NCBI GenBank assembly: GCA_932521035.1
Contig: OW051495.1
Coordinates: 7,874,001 to 7,938,000 of the forward strand
Length of the DNA stretch: 64,000 bases
Reading direction: 5' to 3'
From: Oscheius dolichura
Taxonomy: Eukaryota; Nematoda; Chromadorea; Rhabditida; Rhabditidae
In this document: positions 23,187-35,300 of the stretch, piece after piece
Numbering within the stretch: the stretch's first letter is position 1
How the letters are laid out: each line of letters starts with the position of its first letter
Made by a program: the position numbers and the translations under genes
The notes under the pieces: generated by a model
Seen by the model: the letters and a program-made list of their open reading frames with translations, nothing else
What the model was told of the DNA's origin: nothing
The model's database searches: none

Positions 23187-25990
23187 CGCGGCTCTCTTCT
23201 TCTTGTTGTCACACAAGTCTGACGTAAATTATCTGCAAAGGAGCCTGTTTTACAAAGACTGCTAATGAGGAGGTACTAACGAGAAAAATACTGAACTCCC
23301 CGAGGAGCGGAGTTTGTCACAAGGAGGGCCCAGAGATAGGGCGAAAACAAGGTAAACGGGAGGCAATAGAACGACGAATGAAGAGGGGAATATATAGCAC
23401 CCTGTAGCGAAGGGAAATGAGATTGTGGGGGAGTTATTGGATCCCTTCGGATTGAGTTAAACACCCGAGTTTCGTCATCAACTTGTTGTCATTGGAATTC
23501 AACAAAAGGTACACTTTTTAAATCAGTTTTTGAAGTCTCAATAGTGAAAATGAAGCCTCCAAACGGAAGATTAGAAGCCAAAGACAGAAAATGACGGCAG
23601 GAAATCCGTCTACAGAGAGAATGGGAGGGACCAGCTGGGTTATATAAGACGAATCTGCCCCTCCTCCTTAATTAGACCTTATCAATCCAAAATGGCGACT
23701 TCTGGGACCAATAAGCCTTTATAAAAAGCTAATGAGGAAGTACCATTATAAGAAAATGAGATTATTTGAAGAAAGAAAGAGAGAGAGAGCAACTGGGCCA
23801 GTCCAGAGAACAAATTCATCCCGGCAGAGGAATTTTACCGCTTTTCGGAAGAAGACAAAAGAATCTGGAAATGTGTGGGGCCCAGAATACGTCAGCCTGA
23901 TCTGTTTGGAGTTTTTCAGACGTTGGAAGTGAAGAAGCAAGGAACAAGAGCAAACGCTGCCGCTCTGACCACCACGCCCTCCAAAAAAGGCGAAATGCAA
24001 TACATAGGGATTGTGCCGGCAACATTGCGCAATCCACTTGAGACAAGACAATATCCGCTCGGATATTTTTACCTCAGGAATTAGAAGAAATATCGGAGAT
24101 CATGGTAATGATCCGCTAGAAACAAAACTGTCCCCCACACTCGGCCCTTTTTTGGGTCAAAAAGGTGAAGAATGTAGTGACTGTCAGCTGTCAATCGTCC
24201 TTTTGTCCCTTCTTGGCCTCTGCCCCCTTCACTTTTTCTAATCCATTCATAAAACAATCGGCATCGAATAAAAGGAAACGGAAAGCCTAGGGTGTGGCCA
24301 TACAATCCACCTGCATAAACACTTGAGCTGACGTTTCACCTTCGGCTACCGTAAGCTATCTATCGAGCCCTCCTTCTCGCGCAGGGGGATAGTCACTCAC
24401 AGGCTGCCGCCGCGCCTCACACAGTGTGCGGGGGGCACTGTCTCTCATTCACACATCCACATCACTTGAAGCTTATTGCTCAGAAGGTAAGTCGCTTCAT
24501 TTTTCCTTTGTACAGTAATCCTAGTATGGGAACAGCTGGCGGTCGGGTAAACTGCCTTCCCTCCCCCTATTTAGGCCTTCAACTATTAGATAATTGGGGA
24601 AGCTGGCAATAGCAAGAAAGAGAAAGCAAATGAGTGATTACGAAAAGCAAAGACAAGAGAACAACGCGAGTTATATACAGTAAATGCCGGAAACCAGCTG
24701 CTCCGCGTAATTCAACCTTTTCGCACAATTGTACGACCTTAACGCAATTTGTATCGGGCACGCTGACATCAGAATGTCACAACCTAATGACATTCCAATT
24801 GAATTAATTCAGTTGCTCAAAAACTACTCCGCACTTTCAAAACTCGCTTAAAAGTTCGAGAAGACCTAATGCTACCGTAATCTTTTGTAAATCTAAAAGT
24901 AACCAGAGAAATTTTTGAAGGGGATCCAATAAAGCAGAAAATGATACAAAATAATGAATTCTGGCCTTTATAAATCAGGGCAGACAGCTGATAAGTTGTG
25001 ATGTATTGTTTTTTGCAACCTTCCAGCCATCTTTCTTCGTCATTACAGCTGGTTTTAGAAAGGTCTTTGATATCACTTTTGTTAATAATTAATATCAAAT
25101 TCTACACAGTAGACGAGCATAAAGCATAATGGCAAAAACGAAAATTTCCGGCGTACGTGAGAAGTGGAGTAAGACCAGAATCACGGCTACTTATTATACG
25201 CTTGGCTAAGTGGTTAAAATGCGTACCCCGGAAATTAGAATATTTTCAACGCGTAGGCAAAAGGAAATGAATTGATGCGGGTTAGGCTGATTTTAGCCAT
25301 TTGGAACGTGGTGGGACGTAACAAAATTAGGGATACACGTATATTCTCTTACAACATTTTGGGGACGGGGAAGCGTACCTAGAATTAATGCAAACCCCCA
25401 TTATTCTGAAAAGAAGGGGAGGAGGAAGCGCTACTCCTCTTTGTGGAAAAGGAACCACCCATTATTTAAATGGAATTGTCCTTTTTAATGGAGGAGGCAT
25501 GTATAACGCTTTTAAGCTCTGTATAACGGGATTAGAGTTGTAAACAGGTAGTGCAGAGTCTGGATTTTGGTGGTCACACCGGTTTACTAGAGCAGAAGAA
25601 GAGGGAGGGATAGGATATACGGCTCACTGTTTATGTTGCTCACGAACTTTTGAAATGGGTTCGTAAAAACTGGGCACGTCATCGTGTCAGAACATAGGGG
25701 GGTTGCTTATTTCCAGAAGGAGGTTCAAAGCTGCGAAAACAGAGTTGGGCTAAACAAAACGGCCGAGAAGAATAAGGCGTTCCCAGAACTAACTTTTAAA
25801 GAGCCTTTGTTGAGTTAATTGTTGGTCACCACAGCAGGGGCAAGAAGTAGTCAAAGAACCACTAAAGGAGGGAAAAGTTGTTCCGCTATGGGACCCGAAG
25901 AAGGGGAGAGTGCCCCGCTAAAATGACAGGAATACAGTGAAATTAAGGTTAGAAAACGAAGAAACGATTGCTTTTCATAGAAATTAACAT
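23187..25990. other. Gene-poor intergenic DNA
   Basis: Only short frames without splice or family support. A TATATAA at about 23640 with an ATG at 23692 leads to a 10-codon frame only. A tRNA D-arm-like stretch near 25201 lacks the rest of a tRNA. CCTTT- and GA-rich patches occur. Nothing else seen. Confidence 0.5.
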
Positions 25991-26435
25991 TTGGACAATA
26001 AAATTCTGTACTTTACTTTAAGCAATTCCCAAGTAAATTTCACGCCTTTCTGGGACTTTCAATCTGTCTTTTTGGATCACTATGAGTACCTTTTCGTGGT
26101 TTCCCCGGCACCGCTCGATAGTATTCATTTTGATCTTCACGATCTTTTTTCGGACCCACTTATCTCCTCCACTGAAGTTACTTCCTCTTTCCGTCTTCAT
26201 TCTCACGTTCTCTCCAACATCCTCCCTCCTTTCCCCCTCTACAGTACCCCACCTTATATTTGCTCAACCTCGCCCCAAGACTGTCAATTGTCTCCGCTCT
26301 GCTGCTTCGAATCTCGAGTTTATTTTGAATCTCCACCAGGCGCAGATCAATATTCTCGAGGTTTGAAGAGGGACTGTTGGATGACACAGTGATACATTTC
26401 TACCACCCGTACGAGTTTGTTTTGAATGTTTCACA

Positions 26436-26744
26436 TCAGAGAGCAGGCTTTCCGGATCGGGTCTTGAACAAGTGAAAATTCAAGAATAAGGTCCAGTGGT
26501 CCGATTCGACTTCAAACTCCTGGGTCAAGTCCAGCAGTTTCTGTGCAGCAAGAACAGAGAATATCTCACCAAAGAATACAAGACAAGCAGTCCATGGGTA
26601 GAGTTCGCTGTTGACATCATCATACCCATCCTCCTCTATTCCGGTTGGTCTTCTAATTTCTGATGCATACTCACTTGAAATGCAAGGAAATACATTGAGG
26701 AAGTCTACTACTGCAGTGGATGTTCTGTGAACTGGATCTTCCAA
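26436..26744 (-). CDS. Doubtful ORF, possible partial gene
   Basis: A 102-codon minus frame preceded by 'gtccccag' reads like coding sequence in places ('EDPVHRTSTAVVDFLNVF', then a membrane-like 'PWTACLVFFGEIFSVLA'). Further down the same strand (26180-26390) is a coiled-coil-like stretch 'NLENIDLRLVEIQNKLE'. Upstream at about 26976-27160 are two splice-bounded pieces ending in a hydrophobic tail. I cannot join these into one model or name a family. They may be remnants of a gene or chance. Confidence 0.2.
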   Translation of the reverse strand: MEDPVHRTSTAVVDFLNVFPCISSEYASEIRRPTGIEEDGYDDVNSELYPWTACLVFFGEIFSVLAAQKLLDLTQEFEVESDHWTLFLNFHLFKTRSGKPAL

Positions 26745-27457
26745 CTTCCAACTGGGGACAAAAAACTTTAATATGAGAAAAAAGAAGGCTATTCTCTTTT
26801 AAGGGTCTCTCTTTATTTTGGCACACACTCGTATAAATTATATAGACAAGAAAAGGAAAAGATAGAAAAACAGGCAATCTGATATCTTCTTCCAAATAAA
26901 AATCGATGGAATGAGTTGTTTTTCTGTTTTTGGTCAGCTGAGGTTTTTGTTCATTTCGTCGTCGTTTTGGAGCAAATTAGAAGACCATCTTCAACGGGGT
27001 GAAGATTATGTACACGTAAGGATGGGAGAGCAAGAGCAGGAAGAAAATTGAGGAGAGCAGTTGGAGACTAGTTGGTGTTAGACCATTGTCTTCGGGAGCT
27101 TCTCAGTTACCAGAAGAGGGCGAATCTCAACAGCGCAGGCCTTCTTGTCGCGGCTCTAAAAATGACAAAAAAATTAAGGGGATCTCGGTATTTTTGGAAT
27201 TAGTAATTAGTAATAAGTAAAAAAAATCTTTCCTTCATTTCCTCACAATTTCCGGCTCATTTTCCGGTTATCTTTGTTTTCTCCCCGAGAAAACGACTGT
27301 AGTCTAATTTTTTGGTTATTTACAGTAATATCGGATAATATTGAGTTCGGCAAGAAACACATTCATAAAATATCCGTTTTTAGCAATTTTGCGGCAGTAG
27401 AAAATGAGCAAATCTGATTTTCAGGATAGTACCGTAAGTCTTTTGAATTTTTCAATG

Positions 27458-29304
27458 TCACCAAAGTTCTGACCCGAAAGAAAGGTGACAATAAGGTGGA
27501 CAAAGATCTCTTGTCTCATTTTGTTCCTCTGAATTAGACTTTGCCTCTTTTTTTACGACTGTCACCCCGGCGGAGAGCCAAAAGGATACGGTATCGTGGC
27601 TGTCAAAATGTTTAGGCTCATGTCTGGTCTCCTTCTCCCCCTCGCTGTTTCCTAGAAGAGATCGGGAAGCAGAGTTAGACAAATAGGCGTTGTTGGTCTT
27701 TGATACGAAGCACATTTTGATCCATGGGACAGACTTTTTACACTTTCCGTTAATTAGATTACTGTATAATTGGAAGGAAAACTTGCAGTGGCTGAGAAGT
27801 GTCCCGGCACGACGCCATTCTTCGAACTTGCGCGGCAACTGAAAAACACATGTTTGAATTATACATTATCCCCGGGTGTACCTCTTATTTTCAATTAGCA
27901 ATTTGAATCCGGTAAAGTGTACCCAAGGCAAGAATCTGGAGAAATAATGGAACCCTTCTCGGAAGCGAGCATTTCTCAGGTAATAGACGATGGGATTGAC
28001 GATCGAGTGAAGCATGGCCAATCCGTGAGCAAACCACCTAAAATATCCTCATTATTATTTAATATTCTGGTGATAGCAGTACCAAGCATAGAGGATATAA
28101 GTCCACGAGGCAACACCCTCCCAATAGACAACAATGACGTTGATCAAGAGGAGTAATGGCAGCCAGCAGAGAGCAAACAAAGCCGAGATGAGAATAACCA
28201 TTGGGATTAACTGGAACATTGGGACTTTTGGGAGAGAGAGAGAATAACAGGGGAAAGAATTGTTTAGGGTCAAATGTTGTGGGCGTCAGCGATTAATTTT
28301 TAGACCATCTTGGTGGAAAAGAGGCCTAGGCTTACCTTCTTGACGCTCTCATGCCTCTCACTGATGATTTTCTTTGTAGAGGAAGAATTCGGGACCCTGC
28401 TGTTCCACATCTTCATTCCGATAAAAGTATAGGTTATAATCAGCACAGTTTGAGGGACGACATACTGCAGGACCAGAACAGCTGTGTTATATGAGGACTG
28501 GACCTGAAAAATCGGTCTTTTTTCTCTTGTTCCAGAATGACTGCACCTGTTCGGCATTGTGGAAGTATGTCCAGTCTTCTTCACAAGTCCACGGATCGCC
28601 TTCCTTAGCTTGTTTTGTTTTCGTTACAATAAATAGCGGCAAGGCCATGGCTACGCTGAAGCACCACGTGCCAAGGACCAGATAGGTGGCTCTCTTTCTG
28701 GTCAGGCGGACTGAGGGAGACATGACGAACATTATGGCCACCCAGCGATCGAAACTGAAAAATAAACGTTGTTTTCTTGTCCAGTGCTTCAAATACAAGG
28801 GAGATTACTGTATTTTCTAATAGTCAAATACCGTACCTAATGACTACCAGCGTCCAGGAGCTGAGGAAGACGGCGACTCCTTGAAGAAACGACAACAACG
28901 AGCACATAATATCTCCAAATATCCATCGCTGATCGTCGAATATCAATACCGCCCAGTAGGAAAAAGGCATACAAAATACGGCTATTAATAAATCAGCTGC
29001 AAATGTTGTTTTTTATCCCGGAATATGGAGACTGGCACTTACCAATGGCTAAATTAAGGATAAGAATGTTTGTGGCAGTTCGAAGGCGACGAAAAAAGAC
29101 AATGACCAAGATCACCAGGAGATTTCCATAGACGGAGAAAAGGCATAGAATACAGTAGAAACAGATGCATATTATCTGGAAAAGTGAACGATTAGGGGGA
29201 TCCAAAAGGCGAAAGAAATCTCCTCTTTTCCAACTAACCTTCATAAAGGGAGTCAGCTTCTCCGGCTGCTCATGCACAAAAATATAGTCCGTTTCATTCA
29301 TCAT
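27458..29304 (-). CDS. Rhodopsin-class neuropeptide-type GPCR
   Basis: Eight exons: 29239-29304, 29043-29175, 28837-28996, 28547-28754, 28336-28503, 28083-28210, 27923-28037, 27458-27838; 452 aa, all phases close. Seven hydrophobic segments are present: TM1 'YGNLLVILVIVFF', TM2 'ILILNLAIADLLIAVFCMPF', conserved Cys in 'GDIMCSLLSFLQG' before TM3, TM6 'FALCWLPLLLLINVIVV' (CWxP) and TM7 'SIVNPIVYYLRN' (NPxxY). The DRY motif is DRW ('SFDRWVAI'). The second extracellular loop has the partner Cys ('PWTCEEDW'). The pattern fits NPY/RYamide/FLP-like receptors, expected on neurons. The C-tail (about 127 residues) is rich in Ser, Lys and Glu. The start MM follows 'aatttgcag', so it may be trans-spliced or have an upstream non-coding exon. 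The ligand cannot be deduced. Confidence 0.9.
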
Positions 29305-32300
29305 CTGCAAATTACCGTATTCTATCAATCTTTACAGTAAAAAAGAAATTGAGAAGAAGATGAGGAAGAGATCCTCAGTGGTCAGGGACTAACTAAATTC
29401 TAGCTACATGTGGCGGTGTCACTTTTTTCTGTGGACCCTTGAGATGATTTAATGTTCCGCAAGGGAAGAAGAACAGAAGAACAAATTCTTTAAAACAAGA
29501 AAAAGATGGAAGAGACAAGGCAATCCCTCGGAAAGCCTTGGGAAGGGAAGTACGTAAAAGGAAGTTAAGATGACGAGGTAATTGAACCAAACCGAGGGGA
29601 GAGTGAGAGAGAGCTGAGTTGGTCTTCCCGGCTGAGTGGGGGTGGCTCGCCCCGAAATAGGCAGCCGAGTAACTTGGGGGTCTTTGGGCTTATTCTAAGG
29701 AGCGAGAGGGAGAGACGATGTAATATAGACCCCGAAGATAATAGGAAATGGCCCCGTGATTTATATTCACTTTCTGGAGAAAATTTATGGATGATCATGA
29801 GTTGGAGTAGAGATGAAGAGCAGGAGAGAATGAGAGAGAATTTTGGGGAGTAGGATGTCTGATGCTGGGGAGGGCCAAGTGAGGAAGGGCATCTTATTAC
29901 AGTGAATTGGAGTTTTCTGCGGGCGGAAGACAGTTGGCACTTTGCTAAGATGCGTCCCCATAGGGAAGGGCCTGTTTTTTTTTGTTTTCCCGGCCTCCAA
30001 TCCCAATTAATTGACTAAATTTAAGAGGGATACTGTAGAATGACGTAATCTTTTGAATTTCTCAATTGGGCTTTACATCAAGGTCAGTTATTTTACGGTA
30101 TTTAGGCGTTCTCACTTCAGAGTTCAAGCTTTAAATTGAGTTAAACGGGCCAAAAGCCAGGGTTCCTCCCGCCCCCTCCCTACTTGACACCCTTCCACCC
30201 TAGAGTACCAATAATTGTTTAGAACACAACACGCACAAAGACACATCTGCGCACTAATGCTTCAACGATCAGACTGGCTCCTCTTCGCCTACTCTTCACC
30301 GTCTGGGAAGAAAAAGCTCTCATTTCTTAAGAATCCAAACACTTTTTTGGTTCTTCAATTTCCTCGAAACGGGGGAAAGTAACGCCTGTTTTAAACTGGC
30401 GGTTTTATCAGCGGTTCTTGTTGCAAAAGTTGATTCCCAATGGTCATTGAGAGAGGAAAGAGCCCAGAAAAACGTTAACAAGAATAAATGATGCTGTGAC
30501 TCCCAAAGATGAATGGAAATGGGCTCGCTCCTCGACAGAAAAAGTGCATGTGTCAAAAAAGAGAAGTTGATTTATGAGGAGGACCAGAAGGAATGGGGTT
30601 AGAACTGATTCCAACGTCAAAAATCAACTGTTCTGCTTTGGAAGAAATGTTTCCTACTGGCGGCACTCATGTATTTGGTCAGCCGGGAGATTGTGCCAGC
30701 TGGAATAGCCGGGAAAACAGAGGACCGTCATCATGGGCACGCGTGTTTTAGACCGGAAAAAGGGGAAGCGAAAAAAGAAGAAGGGGAAGAATTTCGGTGA
30801 ATCTGCCCGGGGGCCCTTTTGTTTTCCATTATTTTCGTCCTTTGTCAAGCTAAAAGAACAGCATGACATTTCCTGACAGGAAAAATAGAAGATGCGACAT
30901 GGAATAATAAGAGTTGACAGCTTTAGAACAACTTTAAAACTTTGGGGAATTTTATGGGATAGAGGAGTTGAAAACAAGAGGAGAAGATTTAGGAGCCGAG
31001 AAAGGAAAAGAACGTGGCAAAAAGGGGGCATTATTAGATGACGACACGTTTTATTTTTGTCGTCTTTTGGACGTTTAGCCCTCCCTGAAGAAGTCGCGGC
31101 CAGGAAGGAGCGCAAATAAATGCAAACTAAAGTCAGTTTTTATTTTCGAACTTATCAAATTTGCCGCCCAGGCAGCGTTCAGGGAGATGGGGAACGGAAT
31201 AAAACTAGTTCTTGGTCTCCAAGAACCAGGCTCAACTTACAAAAGATACTGTAAAGAGGGAAAAGAGCACCAAATGAAGGTCGGTAAGCGTTCAAGGGGT
31301 TTGGGCAGGAACAAGGTCACTCCTTGATCTTTAACCGCATTCAAATCGTCTTACAGCAAAAGAAGAATGGTATAAACTGGGTGAAGGTCAGATTCGGGGG
31401 CCTACTTCCTCCTGGCTTCCACTTGAAGCCCAAAATGGTGGCGATCAGGGAAAAGCGAGAAAGAGGCGTCTTGTGCCTTCTTCTGTAGTTGCAACCCATC
31501 TTTCTATTGACCCTGATTGGACAATTTAGCTGTCTCTTTATCTGTTTTTTTCTGTCCTAATAAAATCAAGTGATCAGTACGGATCGGAACAAATAGGGGA
31601 ATAACTCAATTAGTTCATATTTCTACGACTTTTTTTCCTCCCTCTATTGGAACTCAACACTTTTGAACCCACTTTACCGGCATTCACGAGGATTTCAAAC
31701 GTGCAGAAGCTAGTCTAGAAAAGAGGGGGGAGGATCAAAAATAGATCAAACCAGTAGGAGGAGTTGTCATCCCGGCTGGCACACATTGAATAATCAAAGG
31801 AATTTGAAACAAACGGAACCATGAGTCAGAGCAGGGCTGGATGAATAGTTATCAAACTATTTCAGGAAAAAAAAATACTTTTGGATGGCGGTAATTTCTA
31901 GGAAAATATGGTACCAATTTTTGATTCCATTGAGCCTGAGACTTGAATCCTCCCCTTCTTTTTATGTTGCAAACATGAACTTTGCCTATATAAATAACTA
32001 CTGCAACTGGGAGATAAAGAACGGAGAGTATGATGCTGGATGGATACGGAGTGGGGAAGGAAGCAATCTACCCAACAAACCGCTTCTGATCTCTGATATT
32101 TTGCTTTTTTCGTAGGTCACAGAGGGAGGTAGGGGAACGACAAATTTACCCTCCTGAATGCTACGTAGTTTGTTTTCTTTCAAAGGATTCAGAAGGAACG
32201 GGATGTTCCCAATTGGGAAGGTTCCCAGAAGGAAGAAATGAGAAGGAGCTCCGCTGTCTAAGTTAGACTCAAACTGTGCCTGCCAAATCCTTTGAATAGA

Positions 32301-35300
32301 GGAAAACGTAGATAGACACAGCAATAACAATCTGTCCCTTTCATAGACCTAATGAATCAAATGAAATAATGTGTTTTTCGAAGGGATTACAGATTGTTTC
32401 CCTCCCAAAAAATATAAGGAAATAAAGGAGAACAGGTTATTTTAGTTAGAGGAAATGGAATTAACTTCGCCACAGTTTCCATGAACTCAACTCCCTAGAG
32501 TTGCCCCTGCCGCAAAACAACAGCTTCTTTACTAGTGAACAGCTTTTTTACTGGTGAAAAGAGACTTTTTCCTTTCGAGGAAATGAAGAAGACCACAGAA
32601 CATTGGAGAGAGATGGTGTCATATTTTGGCATATTTGTCCATCGCCTTACGCAAGGGGGACAAAGCTTCCCGCATAAACTAACTACCGTCCACTTGGATT
32701 GCCAAAATATGATATCACTGGAGGGAAAAATAAGCATTTTATGGGCTTTTTATAATTAATGAGCCAAAACTTTTGGTCTCTCATCTTTGTGGTTCGGTTC
32801 AGCGATAAATCGACCTTTCGCTACAGGGCCTTTTGAAAAGAACAACAATTACAGTAATCTTAGGGTCGAGGATCAAGATTTATGTGTAAAAATGTGGCGC
32901 AAAGCCCTACCAAGTCCTACCCACTGCAAACGGCTGGCTCCCTCCCCCGCGCCCACCCTGGCACCCTTGGCTTCCAATTGTCGCTTTTTTCGCAGTCTTT
33001 TTCTATCCCTTATCCGCTTATTGACACTGTACTTGACCTTATTGGCTTTCTGCTTCTGCAGACGGAAAAGGCCACCGGGTGGGAAAAGCGACAGTTCAAG
33101 CAGCAAAGACTGTGCCGCCAGTCCGCCACGTGGAAATAAGGGGAAATGTAATAGAAACAAAATGAACACGAATTCTAACATCCCAAAACAATATTGACTC
33201 ATCTGGAAGCTGTAACCAGTTGTGTCAATTATCGAATCAGGGAAGGAAGAGAGGGGGACAGGGGGAGAAAAAGGAACGAAGGGGGGGGGGGGGGGGGGTG
33301 CAGGGAGTGCGTAGCCCTCAGGCAGAAAACTCAATCAGGACCTCCCACGGGAGGTTCAAATTTTGAATAGGAGGAGTGGAGAACGAACTACGAACGAATA
33401 GAGAAAAAATGGCGGTTCTGCAAAAGAACGAAAATTCAATTTGAGAAGTGATTTCCTATTCTCGGACCAAGGATGTTGAACAGAGCGACATCGACAGCCA
33501 TAAGCAGGAGTTCAGAGGGGATAGAACCTCCATACGGGGAAATTCGATGCGCCAGCAGCGTTGGGGGGTAATTTGAGAGGAAAAGAACCTGAAGGCAGAG
33601 GTCAGATAAAGAAGAAGAGGTGACGCTGGTGGACAAGGTGTTACTCTTCAGTTTGAATCTCTCCAAGGCCACCCGCTGTCTAGCTGTGGCTGTCTTTTTT
33701 TTGTGTTTTACCGTTTTTTTGGATAATGAACTTTGAGCGTTTGAACAGTTTTTCACGAAAAGTCCCGTGTACTCGGGGGTCAGAGCGGGAGAGAGGAGGG
33801 AAAACTCGAACAATTATCCCACAAGCTGCTGTGTAAATACAGGAAGATAACTCATAGAGAGATAGAACGACACGGCAGCTACAAAACTGTCATAACTACC
33901 AACTCGGTAGAGACAAAGGGACAATAAGCAGATTCGGAAAGGAGAGAGCGAGTGGCAGTAAAATGCGTCACATAACTCACTTCTTGTGGATTGCAAATGT
34001 AATGGCTTAGTTTATATACAACGAGAGAAGGAACAAAGAAAGCAGGGAATGGAAATCAGCTGACCAAGGGAGAGAAGGGAAGAATAATCTTCTATCGTCG
34101 GGTAGTCACCAAAAACCTCTCCCTGGAGGAAGGGAAGGACCTCTCTCGGGATCAGTTTTTTTTTTGTGGGAAAGAAGTTCGGCAAGGGGAGACCCTCTCA
34201 GGATGTCTAGAAAGGTTTCCACTTGTCCAAAATGGAGGTCTTCCTGTTCTCAAAAGTCGGCAGACAAAAAAACGGAGTAACGGTAAATGCCATCTTTCAA
34301 AGAACGCAACTTTTTTAGAATGGGGAGGAGACAAATGGAATTATTTGTGACGTGAGCCGCAGCCATTCAAAAATTCCAACAAAACAGTCCAGTATTGATG
34401 AGGGGGCCGCGCCCACGCTGCTCTACAAGAGGAAAAGAGCCAAGTCCCCGACTGTATTGGAAAGAAAACAGCCACCGCTGTGCGCAAACGAAAAAATGAA
34501 TTCTTGCTGTAAAAATAGCTTCATCTTTTTGTTTTCTACCCTTTTTGGGCCAGTTTTGACACTCTTTCCGGGTAAAAAAAAACAGGGGAAAAGTGATACA
34601 CCAAGAATTAGCATAGAAGATGATTCGCTGACGACGTCGGTAATTGGGTTTGCAGATGTGAACGGGAGGGGGCTAGGTGGTCATGAAAGAAGATGAAGAA
34701 GAGACGAGAAGCAAAATAGAGGAGAGCGGATTCTTTCACAATTAGTGAAACAACTACGCGTCTTTGCTTCCCCTGGATGGCTATGGAAGGAAGATGCGTG
34801 GGTATACAACACTTTTACAACTTTCAGCTACGTTCAGTTGGGTCATCATCACGTGGCACCCTAGCTGCTAGAATAATGAGGGTTTTTAGGAGACTTTTGG
34901 GAGAGAGACTGGCGTAAAAATACGCAACAACTTAAATTGACAGCCTGTTTCTTTCGTGGACTTTTGGACTTCCCCGTTCTTCAAAAGCGGTGATCTTTAG
35001 GAAAGAGGTCGAGTGATAGGGAGAAGAACTCGTCAAAACAAAGTGTAGCGGGAGGGACATCACCGAATCTTTTGAAAAGGCGCGCTGATCCTGGCCAAGA
35101 GTAAACAGAGAAGGTGATTTTTCCCAGATGTGTTGACTTGTGAATAAGTAGGATCCCGAACCCCCCGAGTTCCGTGGAGTGAAAAGTGAATAAATTGAGT
35201 AAAAGAGTTGCAGAGAAACAGGTGGAAACAGATACCTCCCGATCTTTCACCACCACTTTTTCTCCGATCTCGTGTAGTCCCCGATTAAACAAATCTACTC

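Noticed and set aside
25195-25260. tRNA-like stretch 'GGCTAAGTGGTTAA'
   Set aside because: Only a D-arm-like piece. No matching acceptor stem and no T-arm (GGTTCGA-type) at the right distance.
34352-34696. 114-codon plus-strand frame
   Set aside because: Isolated, basic, no signal peptide or family; overlaps an open minus frame.
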